The notes beneath the pieces were generated by a model. The model ran no database searches and was not told where the DNA came from. It saw nothing but the letters and a program-made list of their open reading frames with translations. This document shows, one piece after another, positions 44,511 to 56,060 of a stretch of DNA of 64,000 bases. The position numbers and the translations under genes were made by a program. The stretch is from Moniliella sp. 'wahieum'. Its lineage: Eukaryota > Basidiomycota > Moniliellomycetes > Moniliellales > Moniliellaceae. Within the stretch, counting starts at the first letter, position 1, and each line of letters starts with the position of its first letter. The DNA lies in assembly GCA_003971905.1 (NCBI GenBank), contig RSEE01000039.1, positions 1 through 64,000 on the forward strand, given 5' to 3'.

Positions 44511-47500
44511 CACTTCTCCTTGGAATTTCGTCTATAAGTCCCAACCACACCTTGCTTCAAGCATCATCCTGGGCGGTTGAAGGTGGTTGAACATTGATGC
44601 ATGATGGAGAACAAGTACACAATGGGGCCAAGTGGCAGCTTGAACATATTTGCGCAGATCCTCCACGCCTTCTAACTAAGTGAGCCCGTGCTTTCCGTGC
44701 ACCGCTCAGACCTCTCATTGTGCAAAAGGTTGGGGCACTCAGGGCCGGCGCAACAGGCAGTTGGGCCGTGGATGATCTGCATCCGCTCCTTCAGGGATTG
44801 CCTGCCTTGTCTACTTTTGAACGTTGGGATCTAAGAAGCTGCTGCTTGTATGTGGAGTACGCAGTGCTATATGAAGGTACAGAACCTAAGGTCCGTAGCT
44901 GGCATAGTGGCATGTGTCAACCCAAGGGCACTATAGGCGTCTGCTGTTCTGCGAAGCTTCACTCTTGCCGCCAATAGATGGCAGGAGCCAATCAGTGTGC
45001 AGTGTCGTGTATACTCTACTAAGTACAAGGCCCTCTCTGTAACATGTAAAGTCTGACAGGCGAATCGACTGAGAGACACTGTAAAATGTCTCTCCCTCGA
45101 TCCTCCTACAGAGGACTGACATGCACTGACAATAGACTAGGAAGCTCGTAAAGAACATCGACAGTAGTAGATCATTTTGCCCTCGATCATCTTAGTGCTG
45201 CGCGCAGGGAGCGCCGGTCGAGCACCAGAGGAAGCCATCAAAGTACGGATGACGCGATGACGTGGAAAAGATCCAGAAGCGAGCCAGAGCGACTAGTGAC
45301 TAGTGACGGGGGCTCTCAGGACTCCCATGCTCAGCTCGGTTGTGTCCCTGATCGCTTCAATCTCGTGCGCCCAACGTCCTATGTTACAGGAAGGGATGGG
45401 CTATGGGCACGCGGCCCGCCTGCTTGGGTTAGGACAGCGGGAGGGCTGGCTTAAGCGCGGAATGGGGTGGCGCTGAGCGGCTGAGCGGCTGAGCGGCAGT
45501 GAGCGGCTAAGCGGCTCAGGAGTGCTCGGTACTCAGACCGAGTGGCAGGAATGGAGGCTGGGGGCCGGGGCGGATGACGAATGGGATCGACATTTGCTTC
45601 GGCTTGCCTTGGCCACCGGCAAAACGTGTCGGATGATCGATGATGTACGGCAGGGTACGGAAGGACTGGCATGCGAGCATCAATAACATTGCCCAGGATC
45701 GGCACCTGGCACGAGCGCACTGTGCCGCGGTGGCATGCCCAGAATGGCAGGTTTTGCTTTGTTGCAGCGTTGGATGTTGGGTTGATACGTGGATACTCGG
45801 GTCTCACTTCTCGGCCATCTCGCATCTTGGAACTCACCGGTTCCCAGTCTCCGGTCCCCGGCCGGCCTGCCTGTTGGGTGGCTTTTTTTGTCACAGCGCC
45901 TGGACGTGTTTTGCCAGCCGCTTTGATCGGGGCCCAATACACCCTATTGTTGCCAATCGAGAACACACCCAACCCTCGCCCTTCTTCCTTTCTCACCGAT
46001 CGGCACCCACTCTCTCGGCCCACCTGCTACACCAACATATTAACCGCGCCAATCAAATAAACCTTTCAAAAACTTCCTCTCTGCTCTCTCTTCTTCTCTG
46101 CCCTCTCATGCATAGTAACCACACACGCTAATAATTAAGCGCCCACAATAATCAACGTCATCAACAGTACCTAGTACCTCACCTCTCACCCTTCTCAACG
46201 TTCCCCGAGGTTCAGGCGGCTCCGGGTCTCGGGGCTTGCCTCAAGACAGCCGCGGTATCGCTGCAGTATATAGCCCAACAATTCGACCACTACGGCATCA
46301 CAAAAGTATATATTTTTTGCCACACACCTTCACCCCCGGCCGTTATAATACGCGACATGGTAAAAGTGTGGTGTTATTTGGGCAGTTTCAAAGCAACGTC
46401 TCTCCCCACAATTCCTCCAAGGCCTATAGAGGCGCAGTAACGGCATGGCTGACGTTGGATGTATATGAGAGAGGGACATTGCAAGAAGGAACGACTGGCA
46501 GGTCAAATGTTGAATCTATCGACGAGAGCTCTTCTGTTTTGAGCTGCGAACAACATGTGAGATGCGGAACAACTCTTTCTGGTATATGACTCACAAAGAC
46601 ATGCTACAAAAGCATCTTCATGTGTTGACAGCTGGACAGACCTCGTTTAAGCTCTTCAAGACGCTTCGCGTTCCTCGAGGAATTTATGTGAATACGTCCT
46701 GATTAAGGCTATGGCCATGAATCATATGTCCGACTAAGTGGCCCTGGAGCTGGAAATGAGATCTGAGATGAAGATGAGATAGTGTTTTTGGTCGCCCCGT
46801 ACAAGGTACTCTAGATCACCACATAACGGTAATAGCTCTTTTTGGCATACCACTCCACCACATAACTGTAAAAGCTTTTTTTGGCGTATAGCTCTCAGCG
46901 CTCCCAATGCTATTTCTGTGAGATGTGATATACATGGCCCACAGTGTTGTTTTGAGAATGCAATGGTCTGTTGAATACGGTTTACTCACCTTTGGGGTAC
47001 AATCTAAATGCTCGGGCATTACCTGTGGATATGCGGGCCCACAGCCTATTCTACTGCTGCCAAAAAGGAACTGCATGTGCCAGAGCATCAGCCCTCAGTC
47101 CTCAGTGCTTCAGTGCTGTCAGTTGCAAGGGGAAGCCCCCATTGTATAAACAGGAACAAGTTCTCTTCAGTCAGGAAGCTTGAAGTCAGTTACAAATTTA
47201 GCTGATGTTCCCCATCCTATACTAAAACAGCTTCAACCTTAACAGGCTGCTGCGTACCACCTCTATCGCAGAGGTCCGTCGATCATCCACGGTTCTGTTG
47301 GAGGGAGCACGGCAAAAATGACCCTTCGATGCAATGTATGTCGAAAAGGACCGTGTATGTTGCGTGCTCATGTACTAACGGTGCGCCGTCCTCTTTCTCT
47401 TAGACCACAACAGTCTTTGATGCCACTGTTGTCCCTTCTGCCCCAAAGTATGCTCCTGACGTCGAGCATCACGACCGCATCGCTATTGCTGTAGCCTGCC

Positions 47501-48925
47501 CACGGATGAGGCAAATGGGTCTCTGTGTGTGAAGAAAGGCATCTCTGAGCTGGACACGGCACTAGAAGAGAACTCAGGGAGTTTATGGGTATATACGCGG
47601 TTCAAAGGCTGTGATGCTGGTACCCTGAGGAGGGTACTGAGGCCAGACCGTTCAGGGAGGGGTGCAGCGGGTTACTATGTCATAGTTCCATTTGTTGCTG
47701 ACTGTATGTTGAGAGTGGCCTTGCTGCTCGGGCATACAGGGACAGCCCGTCTGCACGTCTGCAGGGTAAAAGAGGGGATCTGGGGGAAGCTCTCAGGAAA
47801 AGAAAATGAGGTCTCCAGGGCAACATGGGGAGAGAATCAGGTGACGGCCGGGGGAACAAGTAGGAAAAACCCTACTTCACATATGTGCCAATGGCGATGA
47901 AGATGAAGATGAAGATGAAGATGAAGATGAAGATGAAGATGAATGAGAGAGGGTAGTAGGATAATATTACAATGTCGAGTGTAGTAATCAGTTCCGGGCA
48001 CTGTTTTGATACCAACAGCGTCACCTTCTCCTCGGACACGAAGTACTCTCATAAAGAGAGTTATACATCGAGTCTGCATCAGCAACCTTCCCAAACGTTT
48101 GTATGTCATGGGGAGAAGGCAGCGCCCTAGTAGGTTGCCAAGCAACATGCCTAATGATGCATTATGCATACACGTGTACGGCATCTCTTGGAAAATACCA
48201 ACGATGCCCGTTGGGTAGGTGAACTGGCCTTAGGCCCAGCAGGCCAGTATCCGCTTCTTCTACTTGCAATGACGTGAATATCTAGATGTGGGCGCCTGCA
48301 TCGGTCCCGGCTTGTGCTGCTGGTGATAAGCCTGCGCTTGATGGTTGGCTGGGGTGGGCGGGGCGTTCAGGGTCGCAGAGGAGTGGCAGAAATGCTCGCT
48401 TCGCTTTCTAGGGGAGTCAAAGAGAAGACGCTTCTGACCCGCTCCTCCTCTTCTCCGACTTTGCTACTGCGATAGAAACAAGTGGAGGAAGCGGAGTAGT
48501 CGTTGGTGCCGCCCTGATTACCTCACTGCCACCGAGACAACCCGCTTTAATTGCCGTTGCTGGGAAAAGGCACCTCTGTCCTGTCATTCTTCGTCAGGCA
48601 AGTTGGCTTGCACCGCATCCCGCCTTTCTCTATCTACCGTTCTGCCTGCGTTAGTGCCCATCTTGCTGCGTTGTGCTGGTTGCCCTGACTCTACTCTCCC
48701 CCCCCCCGACCCTTCTGGGCCTCCAAAGCATCAAGCTCTAACAATAAACAACCCCTTGGGCCATTCATTCATTTTCGAGGCAGGACATGGTCCCCCCCAA
48801 CCCAGCGAACCCGAGCTGGGAGGCAAACTGGACCCGGTGCATGCCGACCCAAAATCCCAACGAGAACGAAAACGAGAACGAAAGCGAGAACAAGCGGGGG
48901 GGCGGTAAGATGTGAGGGGGGCGAA
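44511..48925. other. Gene-poor region with minisatellites
   Basis: About 4.4 kb with no convincing gene. It holds a GAGCGGCT(G/A)-type 9-10-mer array at 45473-45520, an imperfect direct duplication (CCACATAAC(G/T)GTAA and TTTTTTGGC) at 46815-46890, and a GATGAA hexamer array at 47896-47942. ORFs at 48603-48908 and elsewhere look random. Confidence 0.55.
47896..47942 (+). repeat. GATGAA hexanucleotide microsatellite
   Basis: About eight perfect tandem copies of the hexamer; not in a supported ORF. Confidence 0.9.
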
Positions 48926-49860
48926 TTAGTCCCCGCCCGTGTTTTCTTCAGGCGGCTTGTTGCTGGTCATGAGGACAATGAGGATGGGGATGATGTACAT
49001 CCAGTATTTCTGAAGGAAAGTCTTTTCCGGCTCGGGCGTGTCATCTACCACTGGTTTGGACGCATCCTCATTCGCCTCCACAGGCTTGAGCTGTACCGCC
49101 GGCCTGATCGTATCGTCCTCTAGGTCAGTATGGGGCCTGGGGGGCGGGAGCTCTTCAGGCGCGCGGGGGGGGGGGAGGGGGACGTACAAGCGGGCCTGGA
49201 GGGGGTGGCGGACACGCACGCGTAGTGCCTCCGGGGACTCGATTGGGTACTCGGCAGGGGTCTTGATGCAGCCCTGGGGATCGAGGGCGCTGGGCTCGAC
49301 CTGCGCCGCATACTCAATCGCCAGCGGCGTCAATGGTGTTTCCTCGGACAGCGGGGGGCGACCACGGTCACTTCATGTGGCGCAGCACTGGTCAACGTGC
49401 ACTACAAGCGGGTCAGTTTGCTCTGTTTGTCCCATTGCGGTCCATCCTGCTCCTTCCTGAGGATGGGCATTGGGCATTGGCCATATCAGAGGCAGAGAGG
49501 ACGTACGAGTTTGGTGCTGGTCAGCGCGGCAGGGGGGAAGGTGTCGAGATGGGCGAATTGCTGCTCCCATGCGCCAGGGACGAGGGCAAGTTGGTACAAG
49601 CTCTTCGCCTCGGCCTGGGCGAGGAGGGCATTCCACTCGTCGGCACCGGCCAGACCGCGGTACAGTGCCTGGGCCTTCTCTGGGTCGTCGGCGAGGAGCT
49701 TGAGGTGGGCGCGCGGGGCCCAGGCGGTGGAGGTGCCCGGGGCATGGACGCGGTGGAGGAGGGTGTACACGTCGGCGTCTTCCTGTGGCGTCTCCTGGGC
49801 CTGGGCCTGGCCAGCGGCAGCAACAGCAGCGACGCACAGCACCAAGGGCAGCCAACGCAT
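48926..49860 (-). CDS. EMC10: ER membrane protein complex subunit 10 (EMC10)
   Basis: Lumenal subunit of the EMC insertase that places transmembrane helices in the ER. It has an N-terminal signal peptide (MRWLPLVLCVAAVAAAGQAQA), a beta-sandwich lumenal domain, and a C-terminal membrane anchor after an acidic stretch: PEPEKTFLQKYWMYIIPILI then VLMTSNKPPEE, as in EMC10 homologues. Length is about 275 residues. One intron spans 49506-49402 (GTACGT...TTGTAG, branch CTGAC). A frame break lies near 49340-49360, next to a run of C. The ATG is at 49860; AACCCTA motifs lie 72-100 bases upstream. Confidence 0.82.
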
Positions 49861-49931
49861 CGCGAGCAGCCGTCTGGTCGTGGGCCGGCGCGGCGGAGCG
49901 GCTGCCGCCCAGGACGTGGCACAGACGGGGC

Positions 49932-49963
49932 AACCCTAGCGCTCGGGCGGTCCCTAACCCTAC
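49932..49963. promoter_or_regulatory. Two AACCCTA telo-box-like motifs
   Basis: AACCCTAG at 49932 and CTAACCCTACC at about 49953-49963 lie just upstream of EMC10. This is the same core as in the eS25 promoter. The role is inferred. Confidence 0.4.
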
Positions 49964-50419
49964 CTCTGTGAGCATGGCATTGGGTCTAAGGCCTAGGGCC
50001 ACGCGCATCCCGGCCCAGCAGCCGCCCAGTGTCTGCTGCTCCGCCTCGCCCGCCTTGGTCGGAACGACGATGGGCGTCGTCATTTAATGTAGGTACCGTT
50101 AACGTTGGTTGAATCGCCAGAGCTCGACGCTATAAAACCAGCCGCGTCTGCATTTCTTACCCCCTACCACCCGGCTCCCCCCCCCCCACTGCCTCCATTG
50201 CCTTCCACGCTTTTCGGCCTCCCCCTCAAGCATCACACCCACACCCACGCCCACACGTCCCTCAGACCACCAAGCGTGCGTGGCATCGAAGTCTACTCGG
50301 CCTTCCAGTCCCCTTGTTGGCCTTTCACCCGGCTGTGCCTCCGTCTCTGGACGCAACTCTCCCGCCAGTACGGCAGGTACCAGTGCAGCTCCCGAGCCCA
50401 AGCGGGCACAGACGAGCCG
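49964..50419. other. Intergenic with a TATA box
   Basis: TATAAAAC at 50131-50138 on the plus strand precedes a C/T-rich stretch and then Ser/Ala/Pro-coding sequence, which may be the true 5' part of the next gene. Confidence 0.4.
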
Positions 50420-50873
50420 ATGAGCACACGTGCGCGCGCATCGGTATTTCTGCCTCGGCGCAAACAAGCCGACCTGGCGACCCCGCATCTCGAACAAAAG
50501 TTGGACCGGCTCCATACCTTGTCCAGTCGATGGAGCGGCTGGAAGAAACGTTGGCGCAACGCAAGCTCGATGACCTCACGCAAGATATGGCCCGCACTTC
50601 GCTTATTTCCAATCTTCCTTGCCCCTCTTGCGTGTCCCGCCGCGCATCCCCTCGTCTTCTCTTACCGGCCCGCTCCCCGTAGAGAGGGACCCTTTCTCTG
50701 CTCGTGCAAGGAGCGCTACCCAGAACCTGTACCGGCCCATGACGATCAAGCCATTTCCCGATGCAGATATGGCCCGGGTACATCCGCAGGTCGTACGCGC
50801 CGAACTGGAGGAAGTGGATCCTCCGCCAGATGGAGGGCCTTTTGGCGGGGCGGAGGAGGAGGCGAAGGATTGA
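50420..50873 (+). CDS. Small unrecognised helical/acidic protein
   Basis: Not recognised. Pieces in three frames join into a plausible protein: HLEQKLDRLHTL, then MERLEETLAQRKLDDLTQDM with RTSLISNLP, then LYRPMTIKPFPDADMARVHP ending EEEAKD. The first part is an amphipathic coiled coil; the tail is acidic. Frame breaks lie near 50525 and 50625. The ATG at 50420 is the first plausible start, but Ser/Ala-rich coding-like sequence extends upstream to about 50290. The product is probably 150-200 residues. Confidence 0.4.
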
Positions 50874-51294
50874 GTGTTTGATGAGGTACTAGCTCGGTTG
50901 GAAGCGGTGGGGTGATCCCCTTTCAGTGCCTCCCTCCCTCCCTTTCTTCCTTTTCTTCCCTCGTTTCCTCTCTCCACGCTACGCCACAAGCCTGTCCCGC
51001 ACCAAGTAACGCCCGATGCGTTTGTTGTACTCCTATGATCACACGATGCCATCTGTAAAAGCGGCGCACTACATCAGACCATAGGTGATATAGCCGTGGA
51101 GGGTGGCGATAGATCCTGTACGAGACTTCTGAAGAAGACAAGGCAGGGAAGCTAGGGTCTAGTATCTTGATGAAGTGCCTGATCGATGGGAGGACGGCGT
51201 GATGGCGGGACTGTAAAGACTAAGAGGGGCAGGCAATGCCATGTCAGCTGTAGTATCTGAATCAAATAACGAAATCGCGAAGGCAAAACAACAG
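50874..51294. other. Intergenic upstream of tRNA-Pro
   Basis: A CCCTCC/TTCCTTT pyrimidine run at 50928-50970. Nothing else is recognised. Confidence 0.45.
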
Positions 51295-51379
51295 GGGTTC
51301 GTGGTGTAGTGGTATCATGCCTCTTTAGGGTTCTAATACCTGGTAGAGGTGGTCCTCGGTTCGATCCCGGGCGGACCCC
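51295..51379 (+). tRNA. tRNA-Pro (AGG) with 13-nt intron
   Basis: Acceptor GGGTTCG pairs with CGGACCC. The anticodon stem is CCTCT/AGAGG with loop TTAGGG...T, giving anticodon AGG. An intron of 13 nt (TTCTAATACCTGG) sits at the canonical place after position 37. The T arm is CTCGG-TTCGATC-CCGGG, with discriminator C. A seven-T terminator follows at 51381. Confidence 0.96.
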
Positions 51380-51540
51380 ATTTTTTTCGGATCCCACGTA
51401 GGTTGCGACGGCAGATGCGGTGGTTGTTTGCACAATTGACAGATGGAGTGGCCACTTTGGCTCCTACGCCGACACACGCTTCCTAGCCAGCCTGGTTGTG
51501 GGCAACTACCATGTCGCAGCGGTAGGGGAGGAAGACTGGG

Positions 51541-52560
51541 ATGGCTTGGACACCGTACACACCTGATGGACGCCTGCTTGGCGCGCCTCCCCCCGCCGAG
51601 CCCCCCGTGCTGGATACTACCTACTTGGCCCGTATTGTTCGACACACCCATGCTCACAACCGCGTGTTGGAGCGCATGCGCGCCCCTCCTTCCGGTCCGG
51701 CACCCCCCCAAGCACACGCGCCTGTTCCTCAGCACGAGCCCAGGCCGCCGGATGAGAAGAGGCGCGATCAGGAATCCCGCTTTGCCGCTGCTATGCACGC
51801 CAGCTTCTCCACCTCTACCTCCGATTCCTTCTCGGAGGACGACGGAGCGAGCAGGGGGGATCGAGCCGAGGTGCGGAGCCCGTCGCCTCCAGGTGAGGTG
51901 GAGCAAGTGATGGGGGGCACCAAGCGGAGACGCAGTCCTTCTTTGCCACGCAGCCAGCAGAGAAGCAGCGTCGCCACTCCCATCGGTCCAAGTCTACTCG
52001 TCATACTTCCTCCTCTTCATCACAGGAAAAGAAGCGGTCTAGTCTGCACCGGTCCCATTCTCATTCTCATCCTCATTCCCGTTCGCATTCGGGTTCTATT
52101 CTCATCCCCGTTCGCATTCGCATTCGGATTCTCATTCTCATTCTCACTCTCGTTCTCATCGCCCCCGCAGCCACAGCCACGCTGACTCCCGTTCCCATCG
52201 CCACACAAGCAAGGAACACGGCCTCGTGACACCAAGGAGCGCTCGTCGCGCCACAAGGAACGATCGCGCCGGTCCAAGGACGACAGCCACTCGCGTACCC
52301 ATCAGGACGAGGAGCACGCGCACGCGTCGCGTTCTCATGCTCCCCGGTCGGCGGCGGGGGAGAAGGAGGGGGTGGTCGGGCGTCGCATCGCTCCATCATC
52401 ATACGCACCGCAAGCACCATGGGGGCACGGGCCAAGCGAGCGGTCGCACGGTCGGCACCCCTCCTCGTCGCCCAAACCACTTGCATCGGTCGCGGGCGGA
52501 GGGAGCCGGAGGCGGGGGTCGTTGGGGCCGGAGAGGGGGAGGCCGAGGATGGATGAATGA
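51541..52560 (+). CDS. Ser/His/Arg-repeat (RS-like) protein, unrecognised
   Basis: About 340 residues, disordered. The N-terminus MAWTPYTPDGRLLGAPPP is distinctive; a helical segment (LARIVRHTHAHNRVLERMR) follows, then acidic-Ser sequence, a nuclear-signal-like TKRRRSP, and a long S-H/S-R dipeptide region encoded by CATTC(T/G)-type hexamers at 52055-52165. After that come KERS-, SHSRTHQDEEHAHASRSHA-type sequence and a basic tail ending RGRPRMDE. RS-rich sequences of this kind occur in splicing-related nuclear proteins; that role is only a guess. Frame breaks lie near 51970, 52085, 52230 and 52360. Confidence 0.55.
52055..52165 (+). repeat. CATTCN hexamer repeat within coding sequence
   Basis: An imperfect six-base array (CATTCT, CATTCG, CGTTCG) that codes for Ser-His/Ser-Arg dipeptides. 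Its length and frame are likely variable between strains. Confidence 0.8.
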
Positions 52561-52913
52561 GTACTGAGTGGGGCTGGCAGGGTTGCGGGGGTGTAGTTTG
52601 ACACGACTTGGATTAATTTGACGAGCGCTTCTGAAGGTTTGAACGCGAACGCTGCAACCTACTTGCGTTTGGCGCAGATTGAGGGCGGCGCTTACGTGTA
52701 CCGAGCGAAGGCCGCCGCAAGGGACCAGTCACTGGCTGTACGCTGGCTGCGCGTGAGCGCCACGGGTCCAGGCAATTGTGTTGAAGCGCCGGGGCAGCCC
52801 TCCAAGCGCGGCGCGCTCCTTCGAAGCTCGAAGCGGCCTGTCTAGGTGCCCGGCCTCGAGAAGAAAACCAGAGCCACCCGTCGGGACGCTGCTCCCATCC
52901 CATCCCCACCACC
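52561..52913. other. Intergenic / promoter of the membrane protein gene
   Basis: No gene or RNA is supported in this 350-base stretch. Confidence 0.45.
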
Positions 52914-53891
52914 ATGTCCTCTCTTCGTGCCCGCTCTGCTCCCCGTCCCGAGTATGACGCGTCCACCACCGACGACCCACTCGCCGTGCTCGACGAAGCG
53001 CCTATCGGCACCAGCGGCATCGACCCTGCCGGTACGTTGGCCGTTTGTGCCTTGCGCGCGTTGCGTCCCAGTAGCAGTATGGATTGACCCTCTTGTGCTA
53101 TGCAGTCCAGCACGCCACCATCGAGCGCCTGAGTGCGCGTAGCCGCAAGATCGCCTATCGCTACCGCTTTGTCTCGCTTGTCCTGCTCCTCAGCACGTTT
53201 GTGCTCTACTTGACCCCCATTCCCTCCTACATCCTCGGCACCCACTCCCAGATGCACTACACCATGTTCCATGGCAAGCACACGGGTACACTCGATGACC
53301 TTCTCTACCTCCCCGCCCTGCCTTTCTACCTCTTCTTCCTCTGCGTGCAAGGAACGCTGCTCTACGCGCTGGCCTGGGAGATTGCCGACGCGATGGGTGT
53401 GCGCTTCGTGGTGAGCCGGAGGAAAAAGTTCGCGTTCCCTGCGCAACCGCATGCGTTTGGTACTGCGCCCGACTTTGTTGTGGAGACCTTGTCGACGATG
53501 AAGTGGGCACCGGGCAAGGCCGGTCCCGATGGCATTCGCCCACCGCAGGAACTAGTGGTCAAAACGGTGGCGCCGCGGGTGATGTATGTCTTTTTCCTCT
53601 GGATCCTTCTTTTGCCCCTTCCGCTTATGGTATTTGGTGCTGGCAGCAACAACAATGCTGCTTGGTGGTCCATCTCGGCCGGCGTGGGCCTCCTGACGTT
53701 CTTGTCGGAACGCTCGATCGCTGCTTCGGAGCGCCAGATTCACGAATTGAGGAGGTACGTCGTCCGCTTCTCTATAACCCTCCATTGTCTCTTACTGCTA
53801 CTGACTTGGCTCCTCGCGCAGCACGCAACTAAAACGACCGCCTTGTCCCCGCGCTCATCTCCTCCATGTAACCCAGGCGACAGAATCGTAA
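52914..53891 (+). CDS. Predicted multi-pass membrane protein
   Basis: About 278 residues, intact. The start is ATG 52914 in an ACCATGT context. Exon 1 encodes a polar N-terminus (MSSLRARSAPRPEYDAST). Four hydrophobic segments follow: FVSLVLLLSTFVLYLTPIP, LLYLPALPFYLFFLCVQGTL, VMYVFFLWILLLPLPLMVFG and AWWSISAGVGLLTFLSE. Between segments 2 and 3 is a cytosolic-looking loop of about 60 residues. Introns span 53032-53105 and 53755-53821 (both GTACGT...GCAG). The last exon gives a short basic tail ending HVTQATES. I do not recognise the family; an ER or nuclear-envelope protein would fit. Confidence 0.7.
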
Positions 53892-54242
53892 TACCTTCTT
53901 GCTCTAAGCTTGCTGTTCCCAAGTAACAGATGATCCCAGTCTATTAGGACGTGTGGCAGGCGCTGGGCCATGGGCAAAGGTCCCTGACTAGTTAGTGACT
54001 TGGCAGTATAAAGGGACTGGACGACGCAGAGCACCTGCTGGCCAGAGCTGATCTTCTCGATGGTTACCTTGAAGCTTGACGGGTTGTGTGGTCTGCCACA
54101 GAACAGAGATCGGTGCAACAGGAACGTGGTGGCGCCGACACCATTTGGTTTTGAAATTGGTCTTTCCAGCTGGGGTGTTGCCCAGCGCAAGTAATTAAAC
54201 GCCTCCCATCTGCATCACCGCCGCCCACCATCACACATAGCG
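53892..54242. other. Intergenic between membrane protein and TFIIB-like genes
   Basis: A GCAGTATAAAGGG TATA-like site lies at about 54004. No gene is supported. Confidence 0.45.
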
Positions 54243-55975
54243 ATGCATGGCAGCTGCTGTCCGCTGTGCGTTGACCACCCCGCTCTGGTGCACGAGGAGG
54301 GCAAGTCGGTGTGCCACGCATGCGGCTTCTTTCTCGAGCGCACCGAGTACGAGCCAGCGTTTGACGCCCAGTACGGCACGGGTACTCGCCAAGTCGCTCC
54401 TGTGGGCGGGGGGGCGTGCTGGCCTCGTCCCAGTTCCGCACGCGTAGCTGGGCGCGTACCCAGTACGTCTCTCGTTCCACCGATGCCGATGCTGCGACGC
54501 AAATCCGCCAGATCATCGGCCGCCTCGCTGCGCGTGTGCCGGCAGTGGGCGGATCGCTTTCGCCCGTGCTCCAGACGCAGGCGGAACGCATGGTGCTCGA
54601 GGTGCGTGCGCGGGCACGAAAGGTCAAGACGGCCTATCGTCTGTTTCGGACCGAATCTAGCACCGAAACTGAAGTCAATGCGGAGGAGTCGATTGTGGCC
54701 CGTTTGAGTGCCGCCGCGACGACGTCCTGTGCTACCGACAGCAGCCTGCCGCCCCAAGCCACGCAAGCCCTTGTTCATGCTAAGCTCTCGTGGGGCATTC
54801 AGGGTCACGGCAACGCGCTTGTTGCTGCCGCTGTATTCGCCCTGCTGTACCAGCACAACCACTGGGTTCCGCTTGACCCTTTGGCCGTAGTGGCTGAGAC
54901 GAGTGCATACAACATCCAGGCCAAGTATCTCCTCCTCACGTATATTTACCCTATTTTCCCCGTTCTGCCACGCTCGACCCGCGTACGGAGATTCCCGGGA
55001 TCGTTACCCGGCTGAAAACGGTGCAGGGTACGCTTTCGTCTCCAGCGCGAAAACGCACGCGTCGGGCGGCTTCTGGGCTCGCGTCGGCTCCGAGGTGGTG
55101 TGCTGGTACGGACCTAGCACGAGCCGAGTCGCTAGCTATGGACTTGGCGGAACTCTTTGGGTCCGGACTTGGTTCTTCGCCTGGCATGGAACCCGTTGCA
55201 TTTCGACGCGATCCTCTTACGTCCGCATTGAGTTGTCTCGGGCTCGCACTTGAAGTATGTCATGGTCATCCGCTCCAACGCGAGCCCATGACCGAGCTGA
55301 TGAACCTCCTCATCACCGCTCCTTCAGCCGAGTCGATTTCTTCGCTCTCCTCTCGGGCCCGGAGGAACGACGGTAACGTTCAGCGTACTGAAGGCAAGAA
55401 ATCGCAGCTGCTACTCCGCTCGCTTCGCGCAGCTGCCGTGGGACTGCCTTGGGTGCATCCGACGCCTGCGCGGCTCGGGTCCAAACGGACCAAGGTGCGC
55501 GGTCGTGATTCGTTCTGGGACAAACCCAAACCGAGCCGGCCAGCTGCTGTGCCCATACCACCGATGGTACACTTTCGCTTTCGCTTTCGCGGTCCGATCT
55601 GATCCGGTACGCGCCAGCTATCGTCTCGGTTCGTCTCTCGGAACAGCGCGCGCGAGGACAAGTTCCGTCCATCTTGTCGGCTCCTTGTTTGCCCCCACGT
55701 CCGACCAGCCCGCAGCCCGCGCCCAAGCCGAGTGTTGCCTCGTTGCGCGGAATCACCAATTGGGCCGCGTTGGACAAGCTGCCCCCGACGAGCTGGACCA
55801 GGTCTTGTTCCAGCCCGAGTGAGATGGAAAGTTACCTACGCTCCGAAGAGGAACAGGAGGTCTACATGCAGCTATGGAGGAGCTGCTGGAAGCCGAACTA
55901 CCCGATGCCAAGGCTGATCCCGAGGAGAGTTGGTTGGTTTGCAAGAAGTTTCCCCTACCTGGCTCAGCGAACTAG
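54243..55975 (+). CDS. TFIIB-family factor, BRF1-like (TFIIIB subunit), putative
   Basis: About 575 residues. It opens with a TFIIB-type zinc ribbon: CCPLC ... VCHACG (two CxxC knuckles). Two cyclin-like helical regions follow (IRQIIGRLAARVP; QALVHAKLSWGIQGHGNALV then AAAVFALLYQ; later ITRLKTVQGTLSSPARKR-type sequence). The C-terminal half includes ITNWAALDKLPPDELDQVLF then PEEMESYLRSEEEQEVYMQ, which resembles the TBP-binding segment of Brf1, where an EExEEYLxSEEE pattern is typical. The length fits Brf1 (yeast 596). If so, it acts with TBP and Bdp1 at Pol III promoters. TFIIB itself would be shorter and lack this tail. Frame breaks lie near 54400, 54990, 55590, 55830 and 55880. Confidence 0.55.
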
Positions 55976-56060
55976 GGCCGCACGATGCGACATTGTTGGA
56001 CGACTATTAGATACCCCATGCCCTGTCCCAATGCGAGTCGTAGCCAACGAGATAGATGAT

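Noticed and set aside
49373..50083. Minus-strand ORF extending EMC10 upstream
   Set aside because: A different frame without an EMC10 motif; the signal peptide at ATG 49860 fixes the start.
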